A stretch of DNA of 6,318 nt from CAVHXA01 sp963639765 (lineage in GTDB: Bacteria; Bacillota; Clostridia; Oscillospirales; Oscillospiraceae), in NCBI GenBank assembly GCA_963639765.1, contig CAVHXA010000094.1, positions 1 to 6,318 of the forward strand, written 5' to 3'. Shown here in pieces: positions 1-6,243 of the stretch. The position numbers were made by a program, and so were the translations under genes. Position 1 is the stretch's first letter. Each line of letters opens with the position of its first letter. The notes below the pieces were generated by a model, which ran no database searches, was not told the DNA's origin, and saw only the letters and a program-made list of their open reading frames with translations.

Positions 1-751
1 CCTCTATTTCTGATACCATTGCTCCTAATGATTGTGCATATTCCATAAATGCGCCAAGCGTAGCATCGTAATTTGCCATTGCAAACAGAGCTGATAACAA
101 AAATGCAACGCTTATCTTTCCCCAGGGTTTACTAAACAATAATGGGACGATTGCAAACATAAATGCATGGGTATGAAACAACATTGCAACAAATACTAGT
201 AGGTAGAAGCGCACATATTTTTTGTCAATGGCATAGGGCAACGATAGTAGCAGAAAAAAGATTGCTAAGCACTGTTTGAGTGCCGCAATATACATAACGT
301 ATGTACCAATTGAAAAGAAAATCAAGAGTGAAAAAGCGGGATTAACTGAATACCTCTTAAAAAGCTTCACAACCGCAAAGCTACTAAAAAATGCCGGAAA
401 GAAGAAATAAATATGATAGTTAGTGGTAATTTCTCGTACAACGTCACGATATAATTCAGAGAGCGGATTACCTGTCCAGTCTAGAAGGCCATCTCTTGCA
501 AAAAAGTCTGCCACCGTCTCAGATTGCAAAAAATGGGTGATATACGTTCCTGTATCATTGTAATTAATCCTTAAAAACGAAAAGCACGTCATCCACACGG
601 TCACAGAGATCATAAAGATATCCGCCTTGCGCAGCATGAAATGCCGACGTCCGATCTGAGGTCCCTCTAATTGCATAGACGCTGGATAATAAACTTGAGA
701 CAAGTACATCAGAAAGACGCAGCCCCAGTAGAGTAAAATCAGTTGCCGCAT
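1..751 (-). CDS. EpsG-family polysaccharide membrane protein (C-terminus cut by window edge)
   Basis: Reading the minus strand from the ATG at 751 gives 250 uninterrupted codons up to the window edge, beginning MRQLILLYWG. The product is very hydrophobic, with probable membrane segments near residues 3-20, 44-60, 114-131, 138-172, 180-205 and 213-227. Family-like signatures are FSFLRINYNDTGTY (57-70), matching the EpsG pattern of an arginine followed by Asp-Thr and Tyr; ALKQCLAIFF (157-166), like the RQ-x-x-A segment; and LFHTHAF (191-197), like the conserved H-x-x-A motif. EpsG proteins are integral membrane proteins of exopolysaccharide loci, thought to polymerise lipid-linked repeat units (a Wzy-like role). 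The start is supported by GAGGA at 759-763, 7 nt upstream, and by a 2-nt gap after the preceding stop (TGAAAATG), which implies translational coupling. By eye it is more A+T-rich than the helicase gene. The polymerase role is inferred; the family call is fairly secure. Confidence 0.85.
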   Translation of the reverse strand, partial: MRQLILLYWGCVFLMYLSQVYYPASMQLEGPQIGRRHFMLRKADIFMISVTVWMTCFSFLRINYNDTGTYITHFLQSETVADFFARDGLLDWTGNPLSELYRDVVREITTNYHIYFFFPAFFSSFAVVKLFKRYSVNPAFSLLIFFSIGTYVMYIAALKQCLAIFFLLLSLPYAIDKKYVRFYLLVFVAMLFHTHAFMFAIVPLLFSKPWGKISVAFLLSALFAMANYDATLGAFMEYAQSLGAMVSEIE

Positions 752-753
752 TT

Positions 754-1851
754 TCAGTTCCTCACCGCCACGGGTAGCCCAAGGCCGTCCATGGTCTGCG
801 CCACTACAATATTCTTGTCAAACTTCCGCTCAATGAGTGTGCGTCCGTAGCGGCCCATTTGCTCTTGTTCACTCTGCGTTTTATTAGCAAACTTACGGAA
901 GAAATTCGTCAGCGCTTCCGCATCCTGTATGGGGCAGAGATATCCGCTGACACCGTCCTCAACCGCCTCGCGGCAACCGGGGATATCACTGGTGATAAGC
1001 GTACGACCGGTGGCGGCACCCTCCAGCAAAACATTGGACATACCCTCGTGGTAAGAGGGCAACACAACGCAGTCCGCCGCTTCGTAGAACGGATGTACAT
1101 CCGTTTGGAAGTCGTGGAACTTGATCACACCGTCAGCAACCAACTGATCGACAGTTTCTTTGTAGGCATCCTCGTAGAAGCCCACCACATCAAAAGCAAC
1201 TTTTTCTCCAAGCTCTGCCTTGATTGCTTCCGCGGCAGCGAAGAACTCGTCCACGCCTTTTTCTTTCATAATTCGCCCCACAAACAGAAAACTGCACACG
1301 CCGTCATCCTGCATCGGGACATAGGGATATTCGTCTAAATTAATTCCGGCACCGGGGAGAATTTTCATCTGTCGGTCGGAGATGATGTTTTTTTGCTGGA
1401 AGAACTTCGCGTTCTCTTCATTCTCGAAAAAAACCGTTTTGGCCTTCCGCAGGGCGCTGCGGTACATTACGGACACTACGGTCGAAAGCACCGGTTTTTC
1501 AAAGGCCGTACCAAGTCCCTGTACGTTTGTGACATAGGGAATGCATTTAGCCTTGCAGGCACTGCCCATATAAATGTTAGGCTTGATGGAATAGGTGATG
1601 ACAAGATCCGGCTGGATATCGTCCAGCATTTTGCGGTAGGTCTTCAACAGCTTCATATCCTTAAAGGGATTGATGCTGCGGCGGTCAATCTCCGTGTCGA
1701 TGCAGCGCAGGCCCATGGCTTGCAAATCATCCTCGTGACCAACAAATGGCGTGCTGAGGATGACCTCATGCTCCTGCATCAACGCTTCCACCAGCTCCTT
1801 GCGAAAGCGATAGAACATATAGGAATGATTGGTTGCAATCAGAATTCTCAT
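754..1851 (-). CDS. GT4-family (CapM/PglA-like) glycosyltransferase
   Basis: This 365-residue protein is a complete GT-B fold retaining glycosyltransferase of family GT4. It probably adds the second sugar to an undecaprenyl-diphosphate-linked sugar at the inner face of the membrane. The N-terminal Rossmann half starts MRILIATNHS and carries RRSINPF (57-63) and VQGLGTAF (110-117), both typical of the CapM/PglA subgroup. The C-terminal donor-binding half has GAGINLDEY (167-175), VGRIMKEKG (191-199, with R193 and K198 as phosphate-contacting candidates) and LPSYHEG (264-270), followed by the E-x7-E pair E269/E277. Length is normal for the group. The ATG overlaps the TGA of the sugar transferase gene (ATGA, 4 nt), and GGAG at 1860-1863 lies 8 nt upstream. 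Its position right after the initiating transferase fits a second-step enzyme. The sugar donor and acceptor cannot be read from sequence; PglA itself uses UDP-GalNAc, but that should not be transferred without proof. Confidence 0.93.
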   Translation of the reverse strand: MRILIATNHSYMFYRFRKELVEALMQEHEVILSTPFVGHEDDLQAMGLRCIDTEIDRRSINPFKDMKLLKTYRKMLDDIQPDLVITYSIKPNIYMGSACKAKCIPYVTNVQGLGTAFEKPVLSTVVSVMYRSALRKAKTVFFENEENAKFFQQKNIISDRQMKILPGAGINLDEYPYVPMQDDGVCSFLFVGRIMKEKGVDEFFAAAEAIKAELGEKVAFDVVGFYEDAYKETVDQLVADGVIKFHDFQTDVHPFYEAADCVVLPSYHEGMSNVLLEGAATGRTLITSDIPGCREAVEDGVSGYLCPIQDAEALTNFFRKFANKTQSEQEQMGRYGRTLIERKFDKNIVVAQTMDGLGLPVAVRN

Positions 1852-2465
1852 TTTTGGTTCTCCATCTCGTGCATCTTTCCCGTACCGCCTTCGACCACGC
1901 CGTCATGGCTGATTACCTTTAGCACAGTTAAGCAAACACACTTCAAGTCGAACAGGAAGCTGGCTTTTTTTATGTATTCTCCGTCAAGATACGCTTTTTC
2001 TTCAATCGGCAGCTCATCTCGACCGTTAATCTGCGCCCAACCGGAAAGTCCCGGCTTCACGTCGTTGGCCCCGTATTTATCACGTTCTTCAATCAAATCA
2101 AACTGATTCCAAAGAGCCGGGCGAGGGCCGATGATGCTCATGTCCTGCTTTATGATGTTAAAAAGCTGTGCTAACTCATCAAGTGAAAATTTGCGAATAA
2201 CCCTGCCGACCCTGGTGATATACTGGTCGGGATTTTCAAGCAGATGCGTCGGTGTATCATGAGGGGTAGACATTTTCATGCTGCGGAATTTATAAAGCTT
2301 GAAATATTTCTTATGTATTCCGACTCGCTTCTGTGTAAAGAACACAGGACCCGGATCATCGATTTCAATAGCGATGATGATAATCAGGAACAACCACGAA
2401 AAAAGAATCAGGCCTATAAGCGAGAGCGTAACATCCAAGATCGGTTTGATAATTTTTCTATACAT
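1848..2465 (-). CDS. PglC-type undecaprenyl-phosphate sugar phosphotransferase (initiating enzyme)
   Basis: This 205-residue protein is a minimal monotopic phosphoglycosyltransferase of the bacterial sugar transferase family (PF02397). It moves a sugar-1-phosphate from a UDP-sugar to undecaprenyl phosphate and so starts polysaccharide assembly. Residues 12-33 form the hydrophobic re-entrant helix, preceded by KPILD. Conserved blocks follow in order: DPGPVFFTQKRVG (37-49), YKFRSM (58-63), TRVGRVIRKFSLDELAQL (84-101) containing the catalytic Asp-Glu pair D96/E97, MSIIGPRP (109-116) and KPGLSGWAQINGR (137-149). The short length, without the extra N-terminal membrane domain of WbaP-like enzymes, puts it with PglC/EpsL-type proteins. 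It starts 12 nt after the helicase stop, and its RBS overlaps that stop. It overlaps the GT4 gene by 4 nt. The sugar is unknown. An intact catalytic pair and all signature blocks make the family call very secure. Confidence 0.96.
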   Translation of the reverse strand: MYRKIIKPILDVTLSLIGLILFSWLFLIIIIAIEIDDPGPVFFTQKRVGIHKKYFKLYKFRSMKMSTPHDTPTHLLENPDQYITRVGRVIRKFSLDELAQLFNIIKQDMSIIGPRPALWNQFDLIEERDKYGANDVKPGLSGWAQINGRDELPIEEKAYLDGEYIKKASFLFDLKCVCLTVLKVISHDGVVEGGTGKMHEMENQK

Positions 2466-2474
2466 TTTTCTTAG

Positions 2475-2480
2475 TTCCTA
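2475..2480 (-). promoter_or_regulatory. RBS of the sugar transferase gene overlapping the helicase stop codon
   Basis: The minus strand reads TAGGAA. TAG (2480-2478) is the helicase stop, and AGGAA (2479-2475) is a Shine-Dalgarno core 9 nt before the ATG at 2465. A ribosome ending the helicase therefore sits on the next gene's RBS, which favours translational coupling. There is no room for a promoter or terminator in the 12-nt gap; a promoter inside the helicase coding sequence cannot be excluded. Confidence 0.7.
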
Positions 2481-5400
2481 TCCATTTGTGTCGGCTTCGC
2501 ACGGTTTCTTTCTATACCGAAAACCAATGCTCTCAAGTCGTTCAATCTGGTTCCCGTTTTCACCTGAGGTGCTTAACCCTACTTTTCCGCTCCGAATGCG
2601 CCAGAGCCACAGACCCAGTTGCACTCCATCATCGGTCACATACGTCCTTGGCATATCAAGGTTTCCATGTTCCTCATAGTACGTGCGGCACAATTCAAAA
2701 CGTGTTTCCCAAAATCGCGCCATTGGAGACAGCCAATCCATTCCAATCGCGTCCAGCCGATCAATTTGTTCTTGTGTCAAAGTTCCGGCAGCTCTTTTCT
2801 CGCGTTGACTGCGCACCCATTCATCCAGTGCATAACCATCGGCAGTTTTGTATTTTGTAGGAATACAAAGGTCTCCATGCTCCTGCCAATATTCTTTTGC
2901 TAAGGCATAGGCAGCTTCCCAACGTTCGGACAAGACGTTCCATGTCATGCCAATTGCATCAAGTCTTTTTTTCTGCGTAGGAGAAATTTTCTTGTATTTC
3001 TTTGGGTTTATATAATTTGATCTCTGATTTCCGATCCATTTACCCAAAGCATATCCGTCCGCACACACATATGTGCGTAAGACAAGTAAGTTTCCGTGAT
3101 CTTCGTAGTAGCTTTTCGCGTGGGCAAAACCGATTTCCCACGAATCATCGAACTGCCACACCATGCCGATCGAGGAGAGGCGGTCAATTTGTTTCTGCGT
3201 CAGTTTTCCCAATGTGCGATATCTTCGTTGTGTTGTAATCCAAGGATTCAGCTTTTTCCCGTCAGCTTCAACATAATCATCCGGTACAAGTAAGTTGCCG
3301 TGTGCTTCAAAATACTGTTTTGCTTCACTGTAATGGCTTTCCCAGGCATTTGTGTTTCTGTGCTCCCAGGACATTCCGATTTCGTTCAGCTGTTCAATTT
3401 GTTCGGCAGTCAATTTCTTGTTTTTCCGCTTGCCCCGGTAAATCAGCTGTTGTTCATTCAGCCACTTGCCAAGCCAGATGCCATCTACGATATAGTTGCC
3501 CGGTACATTGAGGTTCCCATGGGTATCATAATAATTTTTTGCCAGGGCATATCGTGCTTCCCATGAGTAAGCCTTTTCCCAGACCATGCCGAGATCGTCA
3601 AGGAGTTTTTTGCGTTTTGCAGATAGCGTGGTATTGTCTCGCTGTCTGGCAATCCATCTGCCAAGTAGATATCCCTCTTTTGTTTTGAAAGTGGCAGGAA
3701 CATCCAAATCTCCATGCACTTTGCGGTATTCCAGTGCTTCCATATAGCCCTTTTCCCACAAGCGGTCACTTCGTTTGTCCCATATCATTCCTAATTCGTC
3801 TAACGCATGAATCTGTTCTGGTAGAAGATGGTAGCTTGCCCTTCTTCCTTGATAGGCACTGCGAATTGCGTTGATCCATGTGCCAAGGCGAAGACCGTCA
3901 GAAGTTACGTATTTGACAGGAATATCGAGGTCTCCGTGTGTATGGTAATAGTTAAGACATGCACCGTAATATTGCTGCCACAGGTGGTCTGTAACATCCC
4001 ACACCATGCCGATTTCATCCAGAGCCTGAATCCGCTCCGGTGTCAGATATCGCTGCTGACCGTGGTTTTTGCGGATATCCCGCAGCCGCGAAATCCATGC
4101 GCCAAGATTTAATCCTGTTTCTGTCACATATTTTGCAATCACGTTCAAATTGCCAAAAGTATCGTAGTATTCCTTCGCGGCTTCATAATTCCGGTCCCAT
4201 GCAAGGTCACGGTACCCATTCCAGACCATATCGATTTGATCCAGCTTTGCAATTCGTTCTGCGGAGAGAATTCCGGGCATATCTCCTGTGCGCACACGTC
4301 TTTGTGTCAGAAGCCAATGCCCAAGAGAATAACCGTCCGGCGTTTTATATCGACGAGGAACCTCAAGGTTTCCGTTTTGCTCGTAATAATCCTTTGCCTT
4401 TTCGTACATCAGATCCCACGAAGCAGTCAGAGTATCGTTGAGCTTTTCAAAAAGCGCGACGCAGTCACGCACTTCGTCGATAACCTGAAAATGCGAGTTA
4501 ATAATGGCATCGTCCTCGCCGAGGGAACGATAGTACGTCATGGCAATCTGCATTTCTTCTTCGATCGCGCCGATGCTGTACAGGTTTTCAATATTGAGCA
4601 CCACGTCGAAGATTACAGGGTTTGTGTGTTTTCCTACAGCCAATGCGCGCCCGATCTGCTGTTTGTAGATGATGGGCGACACGGTAGGACGCAGCAGTAT
4701 AACGCCGCTGACGTTTTCTACATGGATGCCCTCGTTCAGCGCATCAATGCAAAACAGTAGCTTCAGGTGCTCGGTATCCTCATCCGCTTTGAAGTCCGCA
4801 AAGGACTGACTGGCAGAAGGATCGTCAGAGTACACAGAATAGACATGCGGAGATTTATCAACTCGGCTGAACCACTCCGGCACCTTGTCCATCATAGTGT
4901 CCATATGCTCCTTGTTGGCGCAGAACACAATGTACTTACCGGTGCGTTCCGTCATGTGCTTGTCGAAGACGACATCCAGACCGTCTGCTTTTTCCAGCGC
5001 ACGGCGGAGAGCCTCGAGATACTTCTCTGCTTCGTCGCGCACGACTTTGCTTTTTGCACGGCGTACGCGAGCCTTGTAGCGTTCCAAATCCTTTTGATAG
5101 GAGAACACGGACAGTACATATTTTGGCACTGCGAGAATACCGCGAACGATTGCTTCTCCCAAAGTAATCTCGGAAGCGATATTGCCATCGAACAGCTCAT
5201 CTGCCATGTCACGCTGCTTATCCAGATAGCGTATCGCCGTAGCCGACAAGCCAAGTACCGGCGTCGCAGCATAGGTGGAGAGCAGCTTTTGGACTCCTTG
5301 CCCCCACATTTCCGCGCCGCAGCGGTGGAACTCATCGAGGACAATATAATCCGGCTGAAGCTCTGCAATTTCTTCATCCGTCATACCCATCAGCTTGGCA

Positions 5401-5657
5401 TAGGTCAGAAATGCTACGTTTTCCGGTTGCCATCCGTCTGCGGCGGATTTCAAATTTTCAAGTTGTGTTTCGTAGATATAGGCGCTAGGGGAGAGCCAGC
5501 AAATTCGTTTGTCGGGATTGTCCTCACAGAGCTTGAAGGCAATGAAGGATTTGCCCGTGCCGGTTGGGTGAATGACGGCGGCTTTGCCGGTTTCGTCCAA
5601 GAGCGAGATGGCGGCTTCATAGGCGATTCGATTGTGGTCAAATAGCGCAATAGCCAT
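2478..5657 (-). CDS. SF2 helicase/ATPase with nine HA (helicase-associated) repeats
   Basis: I place the start at the ATG at 5657 (MAIALFDHNR, 1059 aa), because AAGGAGG at 5664-5670 lies 6 nt upstream. The frame stays open to a GTG at 5732, but that adds only 25 low-complexity residues and has no RBS. Residues 1-400 form an SF2 motor: Walker A HPTGTGKS (30-37), motif Ia-like WLSPSAY (54-60), TYAKL (85-89), motif II DEFH (108-111), motif III SAT (138-140), motif V LNEGIHV (307-313) and motif VI QQIGRALA (333-340). A basic, charged helical stretch (about 186-235) separates the two RecA-like lobes. Residues 413-1046 are nine HA repeats (PF03457-type), presumed nucleic-acid binding. No nuclease, methylase or protease domain is visible. 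Odd points are alanine 340 where motif VI usually ends in arginine, the large repeat number, and its place as first gene of a polysaccharide operon. Motor activity is a family inference; the biological role is unknown. Confidence 0.9.
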   Translation of the reverse strand: MAIALFDHNRIAYEAAISLLDETGKAAVIHPTGTGKSFIAFKLCEDNPDKRICWLSPSAYIYETQLENLKSAADGWQPENVAFLTYAKLMGMTDEEIAELQPDYIVLDEFHRCGAEMWGQGVQKLLSTYAATPVLGLSATAIRYLDKQRDMADELFDGNIASEITLGEAIVRGILAVPKYVLSVFSYQKDLERYKARVRRAKSKVVRDEAEKYLEALRRALEKADGLDVVFDKHMTERTGKYIVFCANKEHMDTMMDKVPEWFSRVDKSPHVYSVYSDDPSASQSFADFKADEDTEHLKLLFCIDALNEGIHVENVSGVILLRPTVSPIIYKQQIGRALAVGKHTNPVIFDVVLNIENLYSIGAIEEEMQIAMTYYRSLGEDDAIINSHFQVIDEVRDCVALFEKLNDTLTASWDLMYEKAKDYYEQNGNLEVPRRYKTPDGYSLGHWLLTQRRVRTGDMPGILSAERIAKLDQIDMVWNGYRDLAWDRNYEAAKEYYDTFGNLNVIAKYVTETGLNLGAWISRLRDIRKNHGQQRYLTPERIQALDEIGMVWDVTDHLWQQYYGACLNYYHTHGDLDIPVKYVTSDGLRLGTWINAIRSAYQGRRASYHLLPEQIHALDELGMIWDKRSDRLWEKGYMEALEYRKVHGDLDVPATFKTKEGYLLGRWIARQRDNTTLSAKRKKLLDDLGMVWEKAYSWEARYALAKNYYDTHGNLNVPGNYIVDGIWLGKWLNEQQLIYRGKRKNKKLTAEQIEQLNEIGMSWEHRNTNAWESHYSEAKQYFEAHGNLLVPDDYVEADGKKLNPWITTQRRYRTLGKLTQKQIDRLSSIGMVWQFDDSWEIGFAHAKSYYEDHGNLLVLRTYVCADGYALGKWIGNQRSNYINPKKYKKISPTQKKRLDAIGMTWNVLSERWEAAYALAKEYWQEHGDLCIPTKYKTADGYALDEWVRSQREKRAAGTLTQEQIDRLDAIGMDWLSPMARFWETRFELCRTYYEEHGNLDMPRTYVTDDGVQLGLWLWRIRSGKVGLSTSGENGNQIERLESIGFRYRKKPCEADTNG
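2520..4421 (-). repeat. Nine tandem HA repeats encoded in the helicase gene
   Basis: The repeats share the pattern W-x3-Y-x2-A-x2-Y-x3-HGNL-x-VP-x2-Y-x4-G-x2-LG-x-W, then a basic linker, then LT-x-EQI-x2-LD-x-IGM-x-W. Boundaries by window position are 4421-4221, 4202-3999, 3983-3780, 3761-3579, 3566-3366, 3347-3156, 3143-2940, 2924-2733 and 2714-2520 (repeats 1 to 9 in reading order). The first tryptophans fall at residues 414, 487, 560, 634, 699, 772, 840, 913 and 983, a spacing of 65-74. Repeat 4 is the shortest. Deviations: repeat 1 has NG and repeat 2 has FG in place of HG; repeats 2 and 7 lose the VP proline (VIAKY, VLRTY); repeat 8 has LDEW for LGxW; repeat 9 ends GFRY instead of GMxW. 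DNA-level identity between units is low by eye, so the array is old rather than a recent tandem expansion. Confidence 0.92.
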
Positions 5658-5663
5658 ATGCCG

Positions 5664-5670
5664 CCTCCTT
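5664..5670 (-). promoter_or_regulatory. Ribosome binding site that fixes the helicase start
   Basis: The minus strand reads AAGGAGG, a perfect anti-Shine-Dalgarno match, 6 nt before the ATG at 5657. It decides between this start and the in-frame GTG at 5732, which has no such site. Confidence 0.9.
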
Positions 5671-5727
5671 CTGCTGTTTCGTTGACTGTTGTCTGGGGGT
5701 GTGGAATTTTCGACAAAAACGATGAAA

Positions 5728-5751
5728 CCCACGGTAGTCGATCACCGCAGG
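5728..5751 (-). promoter_or_regulatory. Third leader hairpin, able to compete with the upstream stem
   Basis: In the minus-strand transcript CCUGCGGU (5751-5744) pairs with ACCGUGGG (5735-5728) around an 8-nt loop (8 pairs, two of them G-U). Its CUGCGGU (5750-5744) is also a perfect 7-nt complement of ACCGCAG (5840-5834) in the 3' arm of the upstream terminator-like stem, so the two local hairpins can be exchanged for one long-range pairing. Whether this is used is unknown. Confidence 0.4.
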
Positions 5752-5824
5752 TCTATGAATTTAATTTCAGTTGTGGTGTCGGTGTTCTTTCACTTTTTCA
5801 AAGAATCTGTTTCTGTATTGATTG

Positions 5825-5889
5825 AAAAACAAGCTGCGGTCGTACAACCGCATATGTGAGTTCAAAAAAGTATGCTTTAGTGAACACAT
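5825..5889 (-). promoter_or_regulatory. Tandem leader hairpins ending in a weak terminator-like element
   Basis: In the minus-strand transcript the first hairpin spans 5889-5854: AUGUG pairs with CACAU, UUCA with UGAA and AAAG with CUUU, around a CAUA loop with small internal bulges (13 pairs). One nucleotide later a second stem, UGCGGU-uguacg-ACCGCA (5852-5835), is followed by GCUUG and five U residues (5829-5825). The second element resembles a weak intrinsic terminator placed between the promoter and the first gene, so it could act as an attenuator. The pairing is visible in the sequence; the regulatory role is inferred. Confidence 0.5.
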
Positions 5890-5944
5890 GAAGAATGTAC
5901 TTTGGGGTATCAAAATGTATGAATTCTCCCTATTTTCGTACAGT

Positions 5945-5973
5945 ATTATACCATGACAGAGGGGTTATTGCAA
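5945..5973 (-). promoter_or_regulatory. Extended -10 sigma-A-type promoter for the helicase/polysaccharide operon
   Basis: On the minus strand, TTGCAA (5973-5968, four of six matches to TTGACA) is followed by exactly 17 nt and then a perfect TATAAT (5950-5945). TG one base before the hexamer (TGGTATAAT) makes it an extended -10. The predicted start of transcription is near 5938, giving a leader of about 280 nt before the helicase ATG. It is the best promoter I see in the window, and nothing between it and the operon looks like a better one. Confidence 0.75.
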
Positions 5974-6067
5974 TAGATTGACGTAAAAAACAAGCGACCT
6001 GACAGGAAAAACAAGGCATACTTATTTTTACTTGCCCGCATGATAAACAGTACACTCCATTTAGAGG

Positions 6068-6136
6068 TCATCCACCCGAATCCACTTGATGGTCCCGAGA
6101 TGACACCCGGATATATGCATATTCTTTTGTTTCCAT
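6068..6136 (-). pseudogene. Relic of a serine recombinase (resolvase/invertase) N-terminus
   Basis: The minus strand starts with ATG at 6136 and encodes only 22 residues. METKEYAYIRVSSRD is followed by HQVDSGG and a TGA at 6070-6068. YIRVSSRD is the hallmark N-terminus of small serine recombinases, which usually continue DQNEDRQ; here the match stops after the aspartate, and no further recombinase-like sequence appears in any frame downstream. The serine in VSS would be the catalytic nucleophile in an intact enzyme. GGGGAGG at 6150-6144, 7 nt upstream, is a full-strength RBS, so the expression signals survived while the coding body was lost. It lies about 95 nt upstream of the operon's -35 box. 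A coincidental match is possible because only about 8 residues are truly diagnostic, but their position right at a good RBS argues against chance. Confidence 0.6.
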
Positions 6137-6167
6137 ATAAAAACCTCCCCTGTGTTGTGTGAGTACA

Positions 6168-6173
6168 ATTATA
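6168..6173 (-). promoter_or_regulatory. Possible -10 box of the recombinase relic
   Basis: The minus strand has a perfect TATAAT 31 nt before the relic ATG. No convincing -35 hexamer lies 16-18 nt further upstream, and there is no TG extension, so this is a weak call. Confidence 0.3.
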
Positions 6174-6243
6174 GGAGAGGGATTGAAACAGTATTAGAGT
6201 TGCTTAAAACAGATAGAAACTTGGCAAGCAATGCCTTTTGCCG

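Noticed and set aside
1393..2106. Plus-strand open frame of 237 codons opposite the GT4 and sugar transferase genes
   Set aside because: It crosses two well-supported overlapping genes on the other strand and shows no family signature or RBS.
4767..5645. Long plus-strand open frame (292 codons) opposite the helicase motor
   Set aside because: It is antisense to a region encoding all SF2 motifs in the correct order, has no RBS, and its translation shows no recognisable domain.
2478..5657. Reading the helicase as the motor subunit of a type I or type III restriction system or of DISARM
   Set aside because: No methylase, specificity subunit or nuclease domain is visible inside the protein or beside it; the neighbours are glycan genes.
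5625..5747. Minus-strand frame starting GTG ATC GAC TAC that overlaps the helicase start in another frame
   Set aside because: It has no RBS, no recognisable similarity, and ends inside the helicase coding sequence; the strong AAGGAGG serves the helicase ATG.
5767..5889. Minus-strand 40-codon frame in the leader (MCSLKHTFLN start), a possible leader peptide
   Set aside because: No Shine-Dalgarno sequence precedes the ATG. The frame merely spans the A+T-rich hairpin region, and the residue bias (Phe, Asn, Lys) fits random A+T-rich sequence.
5978..5983. TTGACG on the plus strand as a -35 box
   Set aside because: No -10-like hexamer lies 16-18 nt downstream and no plus-strand gene follows.
6179..6189. 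GGGATTGAAAC, similar to the 3' end of many CRISPR repeats
   Set aside because: It occurs only once, with no second copy, no repeat-spacer periodicity and no cas gene in the window.
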